Positions 22,546 through 35,107 of a stretch of DNA of 64,000 nucleotides are shown here, in pieces. The notes beneath the pieces were generated by a model. The model did no database searches. It was not told the origin of the DNA and saw nothing but the letters and a program-made list of their open reading frames with translations. The position numbers and the translations under genes are program-made. Within the stretch, counting starts at the first letter, position 1. Each line of letters begins with the position of its first letter. The DNA is from Rhipicephalus microplus (Eukaryota > Arthropoda > Arachnida > Ixodida > Ixodidae): assembly GCF_043290135.1 (NCBI RefSeq), contig NC_134705.1, positions 58,406,771 through 58,470,770 on the forward strand, in the 5' to 3' direction.

Positions 22546-23088
22546 CAATAAAGGAGCTTTCCCCGCAGGGGCGCCTGCGCAAGTAGGCGTTTGGTGTGTA
22601 GCGACACCACGGACCCGAGCTAACGGGGGAGTTTTTACTCCCTCCCACGCCTAGCCGTGCGTGGCTTTGCCGTGTCCGGGGAAAAGGGGATCCTGGGGGT
22701 TGAGCCGATGCTGGGTGATTGGACCTTTAAGGCCCCCCGGCAGAGGCAACACACCCCTTTAGCCCCGGCTTCACGTAGACGGCACCCCTGGGCTGACCCA
22801 CCCAGGGGAAATCGGCAGTCGCCTTTTCCTATCTCTCTCTCCCTACATCTTCGTCTTTATCTCTCACTTTTTATCTGTCCTGTCTTCTCCTCTCTTCTGT
22901 TTACTTTCAAACTTCCTGGCGGCTAGGGTTAACCCTGTGCAAATAGCCTACCTTGGTCTAGGCGCATTGGGTTGTAGTAGTGTTGTACGGCTGGCGTCTG
23001 CAGGTTTAACACCCGCAAACTTGTAGCGTCCCCTCGTTGGGCTCCGTGGTGGGTGGCCGCCAACGCTTCCGAAGAAAATTAAACTGGC

Positions 23089-24273
23089 ATGCATAGAGCA
23101 TTTTCATTATTAAGTGATCGTACCGCCTTAAAGCGCGTACGCACCGAAGACTTAGGATTTTTCAACCGATCAACTGAAAACTTCCCCCATTTTCATGTTA
23201 TACATAGTGAGATAAGCAGCAAGCAAGCCAGAACTGTATCCCCCTTTGTAGTAGCCAGATGTCTCACAGAAACTCTAGGAGCCGGGTACAAAGTTACCAA
23301 AATGGCCAGCGGAGACCTCCTCCTTGAAGTTCGAGAAAAAGAACAGTATGAAAAGCTACAGAATCTTTCAACTTTTGGTGACACTCCCATAACTGTAACG
23401 CCACACAGATCCATGAACACAACCCGTGGAGTAGTATCTGATGCTGATTTGCTCGGCTTGACTGAAGAGGAACTTCTGGAGGGGTGGAAGAGTCGGAATG
23501 TGACCAATGTACAAAGGATCACCATTAGAAGAGACAACAAGGTAACACCAACAAAACACCTAATACTCACGTTCGCTTCCAGTAATCTGCCAGAAAGTAT
23601 TCAAACAGGGTACACTAAGACGTCGATCAGACCATACATACCTAACCCACGTCGTTGTTTTAAATGCCAGAAGTATGGCCACGGCTCACAAAGCTGTCGT
23701 GGTCACCAAACTTGTGCACAATGTGGTGTGTCAGGCCACAATTCTGACAATTGCGAAGAACCATCACACTGTGTGAACCGTGGCGGAAATCATGCCGCAT
23801 ACTCACGGTCTTGTTCATTTTGGAAAAAAGAAAAGGAAATCATCACATTGAAAATTAAAGAAAATATCACATTCAAGGAAGCAAGACGAAGAGTGTCGCC
23901 ATTTTATGGCGCTACATATGCTGATGCGGCGCGTCAGGGGGCAACGCCGCACCAGCCCTCGTCACTCCTTCGGCCAGTGCAGAGCGAGCCGACGGCTGTG
24001 GCACCTGCCCCCAAGGCGGCAGTAGTTCAGTCTACTCCGCCTCCTAGCGAATTGAGGCCGGAGACTCCAGGGTCTTCTGGTCTCAAGGCCTCCCCTCACC
24101 AGGCGAGGCCTAAAACCCGAACCACCAGCTCGCATGTGCAGGCACCCAGTGCCTCTGAGGAGGCAATGGATACAACGGTACCCTTGGTACCAAAAGAGCG
24201 GCGCACCTCCTTGGAGAGCGCCAAGAAAACTAAAAAACCAATAACGGGGCCGGACGACCGTCCTGCCACCTGA
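23089..24273 (+). CDS. LINE ORF1, nucleic-acid-binding gag-like protein
   Basis: An open frame of 394 aa with no break. The C-terminal half holds two standard CCHC knuckles, CFKCQKYGHGSQSC and CAQCGVSGHNSDNC. A third, CVNRGGNHAAYSRSC, has its second Cys changed to Arg (CGT). A Pro/Ser-rich tail follows (residues about 290-394). In LINEs this protein coats the RNA and chaperones integration (family knowledge). The start Met at 23089 is the first in frame, after a long non-coding leader; it could also be slightly upstream by another start. Confidence 0.9.
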   Translation: MHRAFSLLSDRTALKRVRTEDLGFFNRSTENFPHFHVIHSEISSKQARTVSPFVVARCLTETLGAGYKVTKMASGDLLLEVREKEQYEKLQNLSTFGDTPITVTPHRSMNTTRGVVSDADLLGLTEEELLEGWKSRNVTNVQRITIRRDNKVTPTKHLILTFASSNLPESIQTGYTKTSIRPYIPNPRRCFKCQKYGHGSQSCRGHQTCAQCGVSGHNSDNCEEPSHCVNRGGNHAAYSRSCSFWKKEKEIITLKIKENITFKEARRRVSPFYGATYADAARQGATPHQPSSLLRPVQSEPTAVAPAPKAAVVQSTPPPSELRPETPGSSGLKASPHQARPKTRTTSSHVQAPSASEEAMDTTVPLVPKERRTSLESAKKTKKPITGPDDRPAT

Positions 24274-24341
24274 ATTAACGAGCTCACTCCAACACAGGAT
24301 GCTCTTTGTACACACAGCAACATCTCTCTTGTTTAAATATG

Positions 24342-27300
24342 CAGACAGAAATATTACAGTGGAACGTCCGAGGCCTTCTTCGAAACCTCGATGACTTACA
24401 AGAACTCCTCCATGAACACAATCCAAGAGTGCTGTGTGTACAAGAGACACACTTAAAACGAACTAACACAAACTTTTTACGTAACTACATAATCTTCCGA
24501 AAGGATAGAGATGATGCCATGCTACCATCCGGTGGTGTAGCGGTTATAGTAAGTCAAGGTATAGCATGCACACAATTACCCCTTCAAACTTCCCTCGAGG
24601 CGGTGGCTGTCCGAGCAGTTATTCGAAACAAACTTGTCACTGTCTGCTCTTTGTACATACCTCCGCACCACCGTCTCGAAAAACTTCAATTCCAGTTTTT
24701 AATAGACGAACTACCTGAACCTTATCTGGTCCTTGGGGACCTGAACGCACATAATGGTCGGTGGGGTGACTCTCGCTGTGATGCCCGAGGTCGTCTCATT
24801 GAACAATTCCTCATTTCATTGGGTGCTTGTCTGTTGAATAGGAAAGAGGCAACATACTATAACCTTGCCAACAAAACTTACTCTTCCATAGACCTCAGTA
24901 TCGCATCTCCTTCACTTGTACCATTACTTCAGTGGAAAGTCATAAATAATCCATACGGAAGTGACCATTTCCCTTTAGTTTTGAGTACACCAATAATAAA
25001 TGAATGTCCTCCACATGTTCCCAAATGGCTGGTAAACAAAGCCAACTGGGAACAATTTCAAAAGCTTACTCACCTAAATTGGACTGACATATGCGGGTTA
25101 GGCATAGATGAAGCTGTGCAGTACTTCACGGCTTTTCTTACTGACGCAGCAACCAAGTGCATTCCACAAACATCTGGACTGCCCGGCAACCGACACGTTA
25201 GGTGGTGGAACGCTGAGTGTCAGAATGCGCGAAAGGAACAGAACAGGGCATGGAGGTTGCTGCGGAACTCGCCGACAGCGGAAAACCTTGAGAGCTTTAA
25301 GAAAATAAAATCTCGAGGCAGGAGAACGCGTCGGCAGGCCAGAAAAGAAAGCTGGCACAAGTTTTTATCAGGGATAAATTCATATACACAAGAGGCTGAA
25401 GTCTGGAACATGGTTCGTAGGGTAGCAGGAAGACAAGTACACTCACTCCCACTCGTAAACACACAGGGTGATAGCCTGGAAGATCAAGGGAACTTCCTCG
25501 GTGCACACTACGAGCAGGTGTCTAGCTCGTCACACTACACTGAAGCTTTCCAAAGACATAAAGCAAAGATAGAAAAGCAGAAACTAGAATCCAAGTGCAC
25601 AAATTACGAGGAATACAACCAACCTTTCAACTTAGCTGAGCTACAAAAATCACTAAACTCTTGCAATAATTCTGCTCCAGGCTACGACCGTGTCACATAT
25701 GAAATGTTGAAAAACCTGCCGCTCGAAACGCGCAAAAACTTTACTCTCTCTATACAATGCTATCTGGCTTTCAGGCACCATCCCTGCTTCCTGGAAAGAG
25801 GCTATTGTTATCCCAATTTTGAAACAGGGCAAGGACCTTTCCTTAGTTTCAAGTTATAGGCTCATTGCACTAACCAGCTGCCTTTGTAAATTGTAAACTT
25901 TTTGAAAAAATGATAAACCGCCGACTTTTACATTTCCTTGAAACACACAATCTGCTCGACCAATTTCAGTGTGGGTTTCGGGAGGGTAGATCCACCACCG
26001 ACCATCTGGTGCGTATCGAGGCACAGATCCGAGACGCTTTCGTCCACAAACAATACTTCCTCTCAGTGTTTCTCGATATCGAGAAAGCCTACGACACAAC
26101 ATGGCGTTTTGGCATATTAAGAGACTTGTCTCACCTGGGTGTGCGCGGTAGAATGCTTTCCATAATCGAGAGTTACTTGTCCAATCGGAATTTCAGTGTC
26201 CGTGTGGGCAGTACTCTCTCGCAAACATTTGTGCAAGAAACGGGAGTACCGCAAGGTGGTGTACTTAGTTGTACACTTTTTATTATTAAAATGAATTCCT
26301 TGCACCTGTCCATCCCCCGCAACATGTTCTATTCCACATATGTCGATGACGTCCAGCTTGGCTTTAAGTCATGCAACCTAGCAATGTGTGAGCGGCAGGT
26401 TCAGTTAGGTTTAAACAAGGTCTCCAAATGGGCAGAGGAAAACGGATTCCGGCTGAACCCAGAAAAAAGCACCTGTGTCTTGTTCTCCCGAAAGAGAGGC
26501 ATCTGTCTCTCTTTCGTCTGAACGTCTGTCTGTGAATGCGGAGCATAAATTCTTAGGCTTAATCTTGGACAACAAGTTGACCTTCGTACCACACATAAAG
26601 TATTTAAAAACAAAATGTTTAAAAACCATGAATGTTATAAAAGTGTTGTCACGTACTACGTGGGGTAGTGACAGGAAATGCCTCATGAATCTGTATAGAA
26701 GCCTCATTTGCACCCGCTTAGATTATGGGGCCATTGTTTATCAGTCAGCGACTCAAAGCGCTTTGAAGATGCTGGATCCCGTGCACCATTCAGGCATCCG
26801 CCTTTCTACGGGTGCTTTTCGCACCAGCCCCGTAAAAAGCCTTTACGTTGAGTCAAATGAGTGGTCGCTTCATCTGCAAAGAACTTACATGTCCTTTGTA
26901 TATTTTTTTAAGGTGAAAGCAGACAAGAGGCACCCCTCATACTCTACTATTAATGATTTGTCGAGCTCCATTCTGTTTCAAAACAGGCCTTCAATGAGAC
27001 AGCCCTTCTCAGTTCGCCTGAAGGGTCTAGCTGAGGACACTGGAGTGTTACTCGAACACAATTTAATGGCTCCTGTAGCATACCTTCCACCGTGGCAGTG
27101 GCAGACTATAGTTTGCGATGTGTCTTTCCTAGAAATTACTAAACATGCGCCTATTGCCCATATTGGAACATACTTCCTGGAACTTCAACACAAATACACA
27201 CGTCCTGAGTTCTTTACAGATGCTTCTAAGTCTAACTCCTCTGTGTCCTACGCTGCTGTTGGCCCTTCCTTTTCGGATGCTGGCCCTCTACATCCAGGCA

Positions 27301-28048
27301 CAAGTATCTTCACAGCGGAAGCTTGTGCAATACTTGTGGCAGCTAAACACATCAAAAAATTACAAATACAAAAAGCAGTAATTTTTACAGACTCCCTCAG
27401 TGTGGTAACGGCTCTGCACAGTCTTAAAAAACAAAAAACCCTGTCCTCATTTCACTTTACTCCATTTTATGCACACTCTACACACTCAACCAACATGTTG
27501 TAGTGTGCTGGGTGCCAGGGCACCGTGAGATTCAAGGCAACGTGAGGGCGGATCAGCTCACAGCATCCGTCCACAAAAGCACTGCCCCTACACCCATATC
27601 AATCCCGGCCCTTGATCTTAAGCCGTCTCTCAAACGAAACCTCAGGGTATACTGGCAGAGCAAGTGGGATACACACACACAAAACAAACTACACGTTATT
27701 AAGCCACACCTTGGTCATTGGCTGCCTGTATCGAAATCGCGTCATACAGAGGTAATACTAACGAGACTCAGGATAGGACACACATACACGACGCACACAT
27801 ATTTTTTGTCTGATGGCGATCCACCATTGTGTGACAGATGTGGTGAAGCATTGACAGTCCTTCACATGTTAATCCAGTGCAAACACTTAGAAACTCTAAG
27901 AAAACGACATTTTCCCATTTACCGAGAGCATATACCTTTACACCCTGCAATGTTCGTCGGTAGGGAACCGCTTTTTAGTCATAAATCATTGTTAGCGTTT
28001 TTAAAAGAAATTCATAATTTTCATATCATATACCCGGGCATACCGTAG
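24342..28048 (+). pseudogene. LINE ORF2 (endonuclease, RT, RNase H), frameshifted
   Basis: It begins MQTEILQWNVRGLLRNLDDL, an APE-type endonuclease with QETHL, VLGDLNAHNGRW and GSDHFPL catalytic blocks. The RT domain shows FREGRSTTDHLVRIEAQIRD, FLDIEKAYDTTW, GVPQGGVLSCTLF and the YVDD active site. RNase H shows FFTDASK and CWVPGHREIQGN, followed by a Cys-rich end (CDRCGEALTVLHMLIQC). Compared with copy 2, one extra base near 25735, stops near 25860-25900, a short deletion near 26500 and a shift near 27430-27500 break the frame. It is not functional as one protein. Confidence 0.93.
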
Positions 28049-28410
28049 CACGACCTCTCTAGAGAGGTTTTTGCTGCGGTGGCTACACAGGAAAGCACTT
28101 GCCTCACGGCCCTTGCACGCAAGGGTACTAACGTGTGAGGTACTTGTGCTAATGCCATACATATCCACCATCGTCTTTTTATCACCAACTTTTGTCATCA
28201 TTCACACCACACACATCTTTCACGGCATGGTCATCATTTTATTACTTGTATGTTCTTACCTGCCTTATCGCGAGGAATTTTATGGCCCTTATACAGCCGC
28301 TTATCACAATGATTGTCCATATTTTTAGTAAGATGAAATGGCGCTCTTTGGCTAACAAATGGCCTTTGCGCCAAAAAACACCATATATCATCATCAATAA
28401 AGGAGCTTTC

Positions 28411-28619
28411 TTTTTGATAAGATTTTAGCTACGTTACTGCATGCATGACCAATATGAATGCCTTTATTACTGGCAGAGTATTAAGGGAGATTTTGTTGAA
28501 GAATGCCTACAAGGCATATGCTATTCATTGAGACTGTTTTAAAACCTGTGGATTTTAAATAGTATATATTAGATAATACAAAGGAGAATGAGCATATCTG
28601 TCATGACCCAACTAATAAG
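28411..28619. other. Intron spacer
   Basis: AT-rich, no feature. Confidence 0.5.
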
Positions 28620-29085
28620 CACAATATTTTTTGAAATCGAGTCAAGACATGTGGAAATGTTATCTTTTCGTTTTTAAAAAAGTGGAACCAAATTTGAATA
28701 TAAGCACGGTTTGACTTTTTACTAGAATGCAAATGATAACCTGTAAATTATGTTAAATTTTAAAATTTGCTATGCTTGGAGCATGTAAGCTTATATAACA
28801 GGCTTTTAAACTTGAATGATAAATCGATGTGAGGTTAATATCATTTAACCTTGAAGTTGGGTTTTGTGTCAGTGAATTTTTTTTTTTTTTTTTTCAGATA
28901 GGTTTATTCGCTGTAGAGCACCACTCCAGTGTAGCAAACCCACATTTACAAGATGTTACATGCAGTTAAAATATGTGTATTCATTCATTTATAATAATTT
29001 TAATTTTTGTTGGAGCAACTTTCAATACTGTAACATTTGTTCAACTACTGTACTTGAAGTGCTCAAATATTCTCGCATGCCTAGT
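28620..29085. repeat. Diverged hAT-like MITE H1 copy
   Basis: Internal words shared with 13026-13623 include AATGCAAA..TAACCTG.AA, TTATGTT..TTTTAAAATTT, ATTCATTCATTT and the terminal GCATGCCTAGT. A long T-run sits inside. The left boundary is uncertain. Confidence 0.6.
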
Positions 29086-29363
29086 GCCAATCTCATGGTT
29101 ACTAGCTCTTGTGAGGCTTCACAAGTAGTGTAATATATGCTAATAAAACCTTTTTAACTAGGTGGATAATAGTTCACCAATGTGCGAACTATGCCGTGAA
29201 AATGCAATTTTTAATCTGCTTCCTTTTAATGACCGACTTCCATATTATGTCGGCCACAGAGAGTGTGCACTGGAGGTCTCCATTTTCACATATTACAGTG
29301 GTGACCCCTGCGAGGTGCAATACAGTTCAGCAAAAACCAATGAAGTTTCAATTTATAATGCAA

Positions 29364-29384
29364 TGTATATATATATATATATAT
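29364..29384. repeat. (TA)n microsatellite
   Basis: About ten TA units just upstream of exon g. Confidence 0.9.
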
Positions 29385-29459
29385 GTCACACCCTCATATG
29401 TGCTACAAATTGCCTGCTCAGAGTTTAATCAGTGGTTTGAGAACTATTTTTTCATGCAG

Positions 29460-29566
29460 TGTTGCCGTAAGTCGATCCAAAGAGGTCCCCGTGTTTGGTC
29501 CGCCAATCCCTGAAGGTGCCACATTTCCAAAGTCCAAGAAGTTCACTGACTTCATTCTTGCAAAAG
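29460..29566 (+). CDS. SIPA1L: SIPA1L exon g
   Basis: Acceptor ATGCAG, donor GTATTA (weaker than its neighbours but in phase). Phase 2 to 1. It encodes [20 protein letters not shown] then [15 protein letters not shown]. The FGPPIP and FPKS blocks are diagnostic of SIPA1L and Rap-GAP proteins. Confidence 0.94.
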
Positions 29567-29869
29567 GTATTATTCTGTGCCTGACTTTGTTGCAGCCTTT
29601 TGACAAGTTCCCTTTCTTAGTGGTCCAAAAGCTGAATGTGCCAGTGTAATGAAGCATTGTGTTGTTGAATAAATGGTCATTCAAGCTAGTGAGGTTGAAG
29701 TTTCGTAATGCATTCATTTGCACTAGCTGGCCAGCTGAAACTATGGCTGTTAATTACCATATTTAATGATTTAATTTGTGCCTTTTTTTATTCTAGGGCT
29801 TTGAAAAAAGCTTGCATGAATTGCTAAAAAATATTACGAACACATTGTCAGTACTTTGTAATGAAATCA
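29567..29869. other. Intron spacer after exon g
   Basis: No feature recognised. Confidence 0.5.
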
Positions 29870-32390
29870 CAGGGGTAGAACAGCTGCGCCATTTGGGCCA
29901 TTGTGTGCCAAACTTGTTTACTTGGGCCATCCTGCACTGAACCCATCCCTGCTGCACCAAACTCATTTATCAGCACCGTGCTGCGCTACAGCATCATAAT
30001 TTAGCTGCAAGGTACGAAAGCCATCTAGCGCAGTGCCCAGAAACGGGGCTGAGAGCCTGAAACACATTCCTTTTTGTTTCATCAGGAGCAGTTATAGTTT
30101 CGGTTTCGCAAAGGATGTGATCGCTCCAGCAGCAATCATGAACTTTGATTCAGTGGGCGCGGTCGTGGTTGCTAAGTGCGCGCAACCACGGCAGGCGTGA
30201 ATCGCTCGCGAACCCCTCTACACGCTGTGCTCTCAACTCAAAGAGACTGCGAGATGAGCATTTATCCCCGGCACGTCTGTATTCTCTTACACCAACATTT
30301 AGTAGAGTTACCGGATGTTCCCCCCATTGCGGTAATCTCCTGCATTCAGAATGCTTGAACTTGACTGGTATGCAGGTGCACAAGACTGCTCATTGAGCGC
30401 ATGAATGTGTTCTCCTTCATTTGGCTGCCGTGCTTCGAGCTTACCGACTCTGTAGTTGGCGCTCACGTTTTCAGTTCAAATAAATGGGCGGCTGTACGTA
30501 ACTAAAAATGCTACAGTTACAATACAAGAGCAAAGCAATGAATGTGATAGCAGCAGATTGTAGTGTTATACGAGGGGAGGCTGGCAGCTAACTCTTTTGG
30601 ATTCCACCTCACATAACTGTACATAATGCTGGCTTACAAGAATACGGTCACTTGAGGGAGAGCTATATTTTTCGCACAGTCTCTTCGCAATAAGAGCATG
30701 TAGAAGCATAGGCGAGCCGTGCGCTGATTGCTGCGGAGTTAGCATGCATGCCAGTGATCGTGACCATGCCCTTAGAAATCATGACCACGCCCTTAAAAGC
30801 AAAGTTCATAGTTGTTGCTCGGGTAACACCCCCCACCCAGTTCTCGCTTCTTTTCATGCTCTTTCAAGACGGGTAGAGCGCATCCTTTCTGATTCAACTA
30901 CAGGCTTCCTAGATGGTTGCGGAGTGGGGACCCTATCGCAAGTGTTCCTGATCTCTGCTTCAGCGCATTCTTCGCCCCCTCTCGTGTGCTTTTATCCGGG
31001 GATAGAACATACAATGCGCGGGGGTATGTTATTGATTTAGAATCTCAACAGGCACGATGGCAATGAAAAAACCCATCGAGAGTTTTCATATAATTTCTAT
31101 CGTTATAATAAGGCTATTGCACAACTCGGCTTATGCAGCATTGCACAAATGCTGCTTCACAAGTGCTTTGAATTGGTTTACACTTGCTCTAAATGTTCTT
31201 AATACTCTATAGACTTGCTCGAATATGCCATTCTGGCGGCTGCAAGCCTGCTGCAAAAGGCACTTTTGTCTGCTCTCAGGACTGCTCCTTAACCGATGTA
31301 CAGTAAAACCTAATTAATTCAAACTCTGTGATCTTAAAATTCCGCTCAATTCTAAATATTTCCGCGGTCCTGTATTTTGCAATGCAAGTCTGAGCGCATA
31401 ATTTGGAGCTGCGGTCAGCACCAGTTCGGCTCATTCAAAAACTTTGGGTGCCATGTGCCAATGCCCGATCCCGCAATTTGCCGCAATTTTCGCCGCAATT
31501 AGGCGGAAATAACTGCTCTTAAGAGCCATAAGGCAATGCAACATAGCGATACCACTTAGTGGCAGCTGAAGCACTTCCGCCGCGCTAGCTCCAGCGAAAA
31601 AAAAAATGGTTTCGTGATTAATTGAAACGTGCGCCTGTGGGAAACAAAACATGCTGCACTGCAACACAGCAGTGACGTGCAGGTTGCATATTGCGTGTTT
31701 CTCGCTACGTCAGCGCGTTATGATTTATCCATTCTTTCTGGGATTGTAAAGAAATTTCATACAGAGCAGTTTGGCGGAATTCACAATGTATGCGAACCTC
31801 AAAATGCCGGTTGCTCCAGCAATTTGTGCTCTTGGACTGCTGTCGGAGTTCATCCTAGCTACGCCTATTTAGAAAACTAAGCTCGAAAGCATTAATGGTC
31901 ATGCTTTTCAGTCAAAACATCTCGTGAATTTTGTCACTCTGGCCATTATTAAATTCTTTTTTTTTACCAGAAAGAATTGGCGAATGGTCGCATCATGACG
32001 TGCTGACGCAGCGAGGAGCAGGCAAAATGCTGCCCGCTTGGTCGCTACTGTATAGCAGTGAAGCACATTTTATTTTCTGCAGGCTCGCATTTTAGTTGAT
32101 CAAGCCTGCGTTTTTTTTTTTGTTTTTTTTGTGGCAGCAGCAAGGCCTATTATTCCTCTGTGTTTGCGGCAAAATTAAGACCATGTATTGCAGGAAAACA
32201 TAACCTTTGGGGCCACAAACTAGCCGGCACAGTAAATGATCAGCCCTGATTACTTTGAATAATTGCGAGTTCTTTGCATCCCACTTTTCATATGTTAATT
32301 CCGAAATCCACCTAATTCGAAGATTTCTCGATGTCCCAGAGACTTTGAATTAACAAGGTTTTACTGTACCCTGTTCCACCCTGAAATCGT
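29870..32390. mobile_element. Interspersed repeat R, copy 2, split by a Tigger
   Basis: Starts CAGGGGTAGAACAGCTGCGC and is colinear with 8041-9845. The tail CAAGCCTGCTGCAAAAGGC..AACCGATGTA resumes after the Tigger as CCCTGTTCCACCC, matching the uninterrupted copy 1 tail ATGTACCCTCTTCCACCC. No coding capacity recognised. Confidence 0.7.
31301..32366. mobile_element. Non-autonomous Tigger (1066 bp) inserted in repeat R
   Basis: The inverted ends CAGTAAAACCTAATTAATTC and CAGTAAAACCTTGTTAATTC (inverse of the right end) are flanked by TA on both sides. No transposase frame remains. The empty site is visible in repeat R copy 1. Confidence 0.92.
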
Positions 32391-33414
32391 AATATGCAAA
32401 TTATCATGTCACTTTTAGTTGATTTTAACCACAAACCCTCCAATTATAATTGAGAAATTTGCTAAATGAAAGTGGCAGCATGTAGTGGTAGGTGCCAGTA
32501 AATCTACACAATAAATCCGTAATGGTGAACACCCTAACGTAATGTCAGATCATGCTACAAAAATGCTGTGCCGTTGAAAGCCTGTTAAATAGCAGCTGTC
32601 GTGCATACACGGTGTAATTATTATACACTAAGCATACAGTGCTACAAGACAGTGCACTAGCACACAGTGAGTATACCAAAGAGAATTTTTAATCATCATA
32701 GGACACATTGGTGTTGTGTAAGAGAATGGTCTGGCTTTTGTGAATGCATAGGTGTGTGTTTTGAAAGTGATCGGCCACCATCGCGAGAACTTGTGCGATT
32801 TCTTTGGAATGCAGTGCCGGCTGTTGCATGGAGCCCTGTAGCTATTTGACAAGCTCTGGCTGTCACCACCAGGGCACTTGCTGTACTTTAAGCACGTATT
32901 GCCGTGGAAACGCAGTTGCAGTAGCATTTCTTTGTGTCTGATCCATTCCTGAGCATGCAAATATGTAACTTTCAGTCACAGATTAGGTTTTGCCATAGCT
33001 GTAACTGCAGGCTGCTTAAGTAATAGACTCATGCAGTGACCTTGACTGGTTCACGGCCATGCAGCACGTGCATGTGTTGTCACCGAATAAAAGTGGCTAT
33101 TATGCTTTGAACAACACTACACCACATATGCCCTTGAACAGCTAGCTTTGTCAGTAGATCTACGGGAACAACAAAATTTTCAGTGCGAAGCAAGCTGGTG
33201 GGTAGGTGTTTCAAAGCTGTCTAATCAAAAGTGAGGCAGTGGAGAGGCCAAATTTTAATTATGCACTTGATTTGGCACAGCCAAAGTGTCGCCAACAGCA
33301 CTTTACACGTGAAAGGCGAAGATGCTATTTCCCGAGTCTATCCTCTTCTTTCAACTTCTGTGGAAACCCAACCGGTGTGGCAGACAAGGGTGCGCTCCCT
33401 TCATGTTACAAATA
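32391..33414. other. Intron sequence, nothing recognised
   Basis: No bounded repeat or exon found. Short frames on both strands look random. Confidence 0.5.
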
Positions 33415-34570
33415 CAGTCACCGACCGATTTTTCGGATTCTGAAAATTCAGACTTGTTGGATATTTCGGACTTCAAAAGTTCACTGTCAGGGTTCCTATA
33501 GAGCTAATGCATTTTTTCGGCCGATTTTTCAGACGAATTCCCCGTAAAGTTGAATTTTTCGGACTAAATCACTTGTTTTGAACCGCGCCACAAACCTGTA
33601 TGGACGCCGCCATGTTGAATTTTCTGCTGGCTTGACTAAGCTTTGTGGCTTAATTTTAAAATGGCTTTCCTGCCTCCAAGATTGAAAAGCAAGCATCATA
33701 CTTCAAGTTTCGGAGGCCAATGTCTGCTTTAGAAAACGCGGCACGGGACCTTTTCTCGTCTTCGGTCAGCCGTAGTGGTCAGCACTGTCGTCGTTGCACC
33801 ATACAGGGAGGAGGCAGAGCCGCGCAGTAGTTGAGTGAATGTGCTTGCCACAATGACATGAGGAAGTTTTAGAATAGCGCAACGCGAGCCCTTGCAATGC
33901 AGTCGCTGCCACTGCGCATGCGTCGTAACACGAGTCGCCGTTCGCGGCCTGCCCACAGAAAATCCGAAATAGCGTGCGGTGATCGAGGCCTGCGAGGCCC
34001 GTGAAGTGTTGTGTGTAGCTTCCGTGCATTTGAGGGTGAATGTCCCTAGACCTTTCCCTAGGGGAAGCAAATGCTATTCTAGAACTCGTAATGCGTCCGC
34101 TATACCCACAACGTGCACAGCGCCTGCAAACGTTATTCTAAAACTACAGTGTTCTAGAAGGGGGCTTCTAGAACACTGTACTAAGACTCCCTATTTAAAG
34201 AATTCGCTCGTGCGGACGATGACAATTTGGTGTGCGGAGCCCTCAGAAGAAGAAATTCTTCGCCAGGTCGCGCCGCAGCCGGAGAGTGGTTCAGATGATG
34301 ACGACGATCGCCCGCAGCTGTTGACAGCGGAGATCGCCACCGCGGTGAAGCTTTTATTGAGCATTTACGGTGACGATGTCACCTTGGCGCAAATATGGGC
34401 GAACCAAATTGCTTCCAAGCGTAGTATGAGGCAAGGCAGAATCATGGACTTTTTTAAGCCTACCTGATGCAATAGAGTTCATATTTCTGACCAAAACGAA
34501 TTTTTCGGACTGTTCAGTTTTTGGACTTTTGTTCGGTCCCCGCCAGGTCCCAAAAATCTGTCAGCGACTG
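33415..34570 (+). mobile_element. Deleted Tigger, family T2, copy 1
   Basis: The ends CAGTCACCGACCGATTTTTC and (inverse) CAGTCGCTGACAGATTTTTG are flanked by TA at 33413-33414 and 34571-34572. Multiple subterminal TTTTTCGGAC motifs occur at both ends. It retains only the C-terminal coding tail. It has the same architecture as 46510-47750 in the opposite orientation. Confidence 0.9.
34213..34467 (+). pseudogene. Tigger T2 transposase C-terminal tail
   Basis: The frame, within a 162-codon open stretch from 33979, reads MTIWCAEPSEEEILRQVAPQ, an acidic SGSDDDDD stretch, then ALL-type helices and a final QGRIMDFFKPT before TGA. The 'I.DFF' ending is typical of Tigger-type proteins. DNA-binding and DDE parts are deleted. 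A near-identical tail is found on the minus strand at 46908-47324. Confidence 0.8.
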
Positions 34571-34572
34571 TA

Positions 34573-35107
34573 AGCCTCGTAGACATCCGTATAAAACATA
34601 TAAAATTCTCTATGCTAAAAATATTTGGCATCCAATTTCTTGGACTTCATGCCTCGATTTCAGGTTCAAAACAGCATTGAGCCCCCACCTCTTCCAGATC
34701 TAGCTTCTCCGTGTTGGAAGTAGCATTGTACTGGGTGAATACGTTTGCAACCGAAGCGGCGCCTGAAAGACAACTTTGCCCCAACATTGAAGTGTGATGA
34801 CATAAAACATTGAAAATTTGAAGGGGCCATTGTCAATTGGACCTCGACTGTATTTGTCTTCAAACAGATTGAACAGTAAAATTTTACTGTGAATCAGATA
34901 AAATGGCAAACACTATCGAAAAATATTCGAAATTTTCTAATATTCGCACACCCCTAGTTGTCGGCAATAAGTCATGCTAGAACATTTTATTGAAGGCCAC
35001 TACTTATCCTTCATTCTTTCCTGATGCCCATCTACAAAGACAATCACTGCAATCATATAGAAGTATGAATCATTGATCAGCAGGTCTCTGCACTTACCAA
35101 AAAATCG
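34573..35107. other. Intron sequence with a MITE end
   Basis: Around 34910-34965 the sequence ATATTCG..TATTCGCACACCCCTAG resembles the end of a hAT-like MITE (H1-type). The rest is unassigned. Confidence 0.5.

Larger units (their letters stand above)
22562..28394 (+). mobile_element. Full-length I-group LINE, copy 1 (5.8 kb)
   Basis: Flanked by perfect 16-bp target duplications CAATAAAGGAGCTTTC at 22546-22561 and 28395-28410. Layout: GC-rich 5' UTR (22562-23088), ORF1 with zinc knuckles, ORF2 with endonuclease, reverse transcriptase and RNase H, and a 3' UTR of about 346 bp ending in a short (ATC)n tail. The RNase H domain after RT points to the I superclade. The element is complete in length but ORF2 has several frameshifts. 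Its 3' part is nearly identical to copy 2 at 52667-55393. Confidence 0.95.

Noticed and set aside
23089..24273. Reading the zinc-knuckle protein as a host nucleic-acid-binding gene
   Set aside because: It is followed directly by endonuclease and RT sequence, and the whole is bounded by a 16-bp target duplication.
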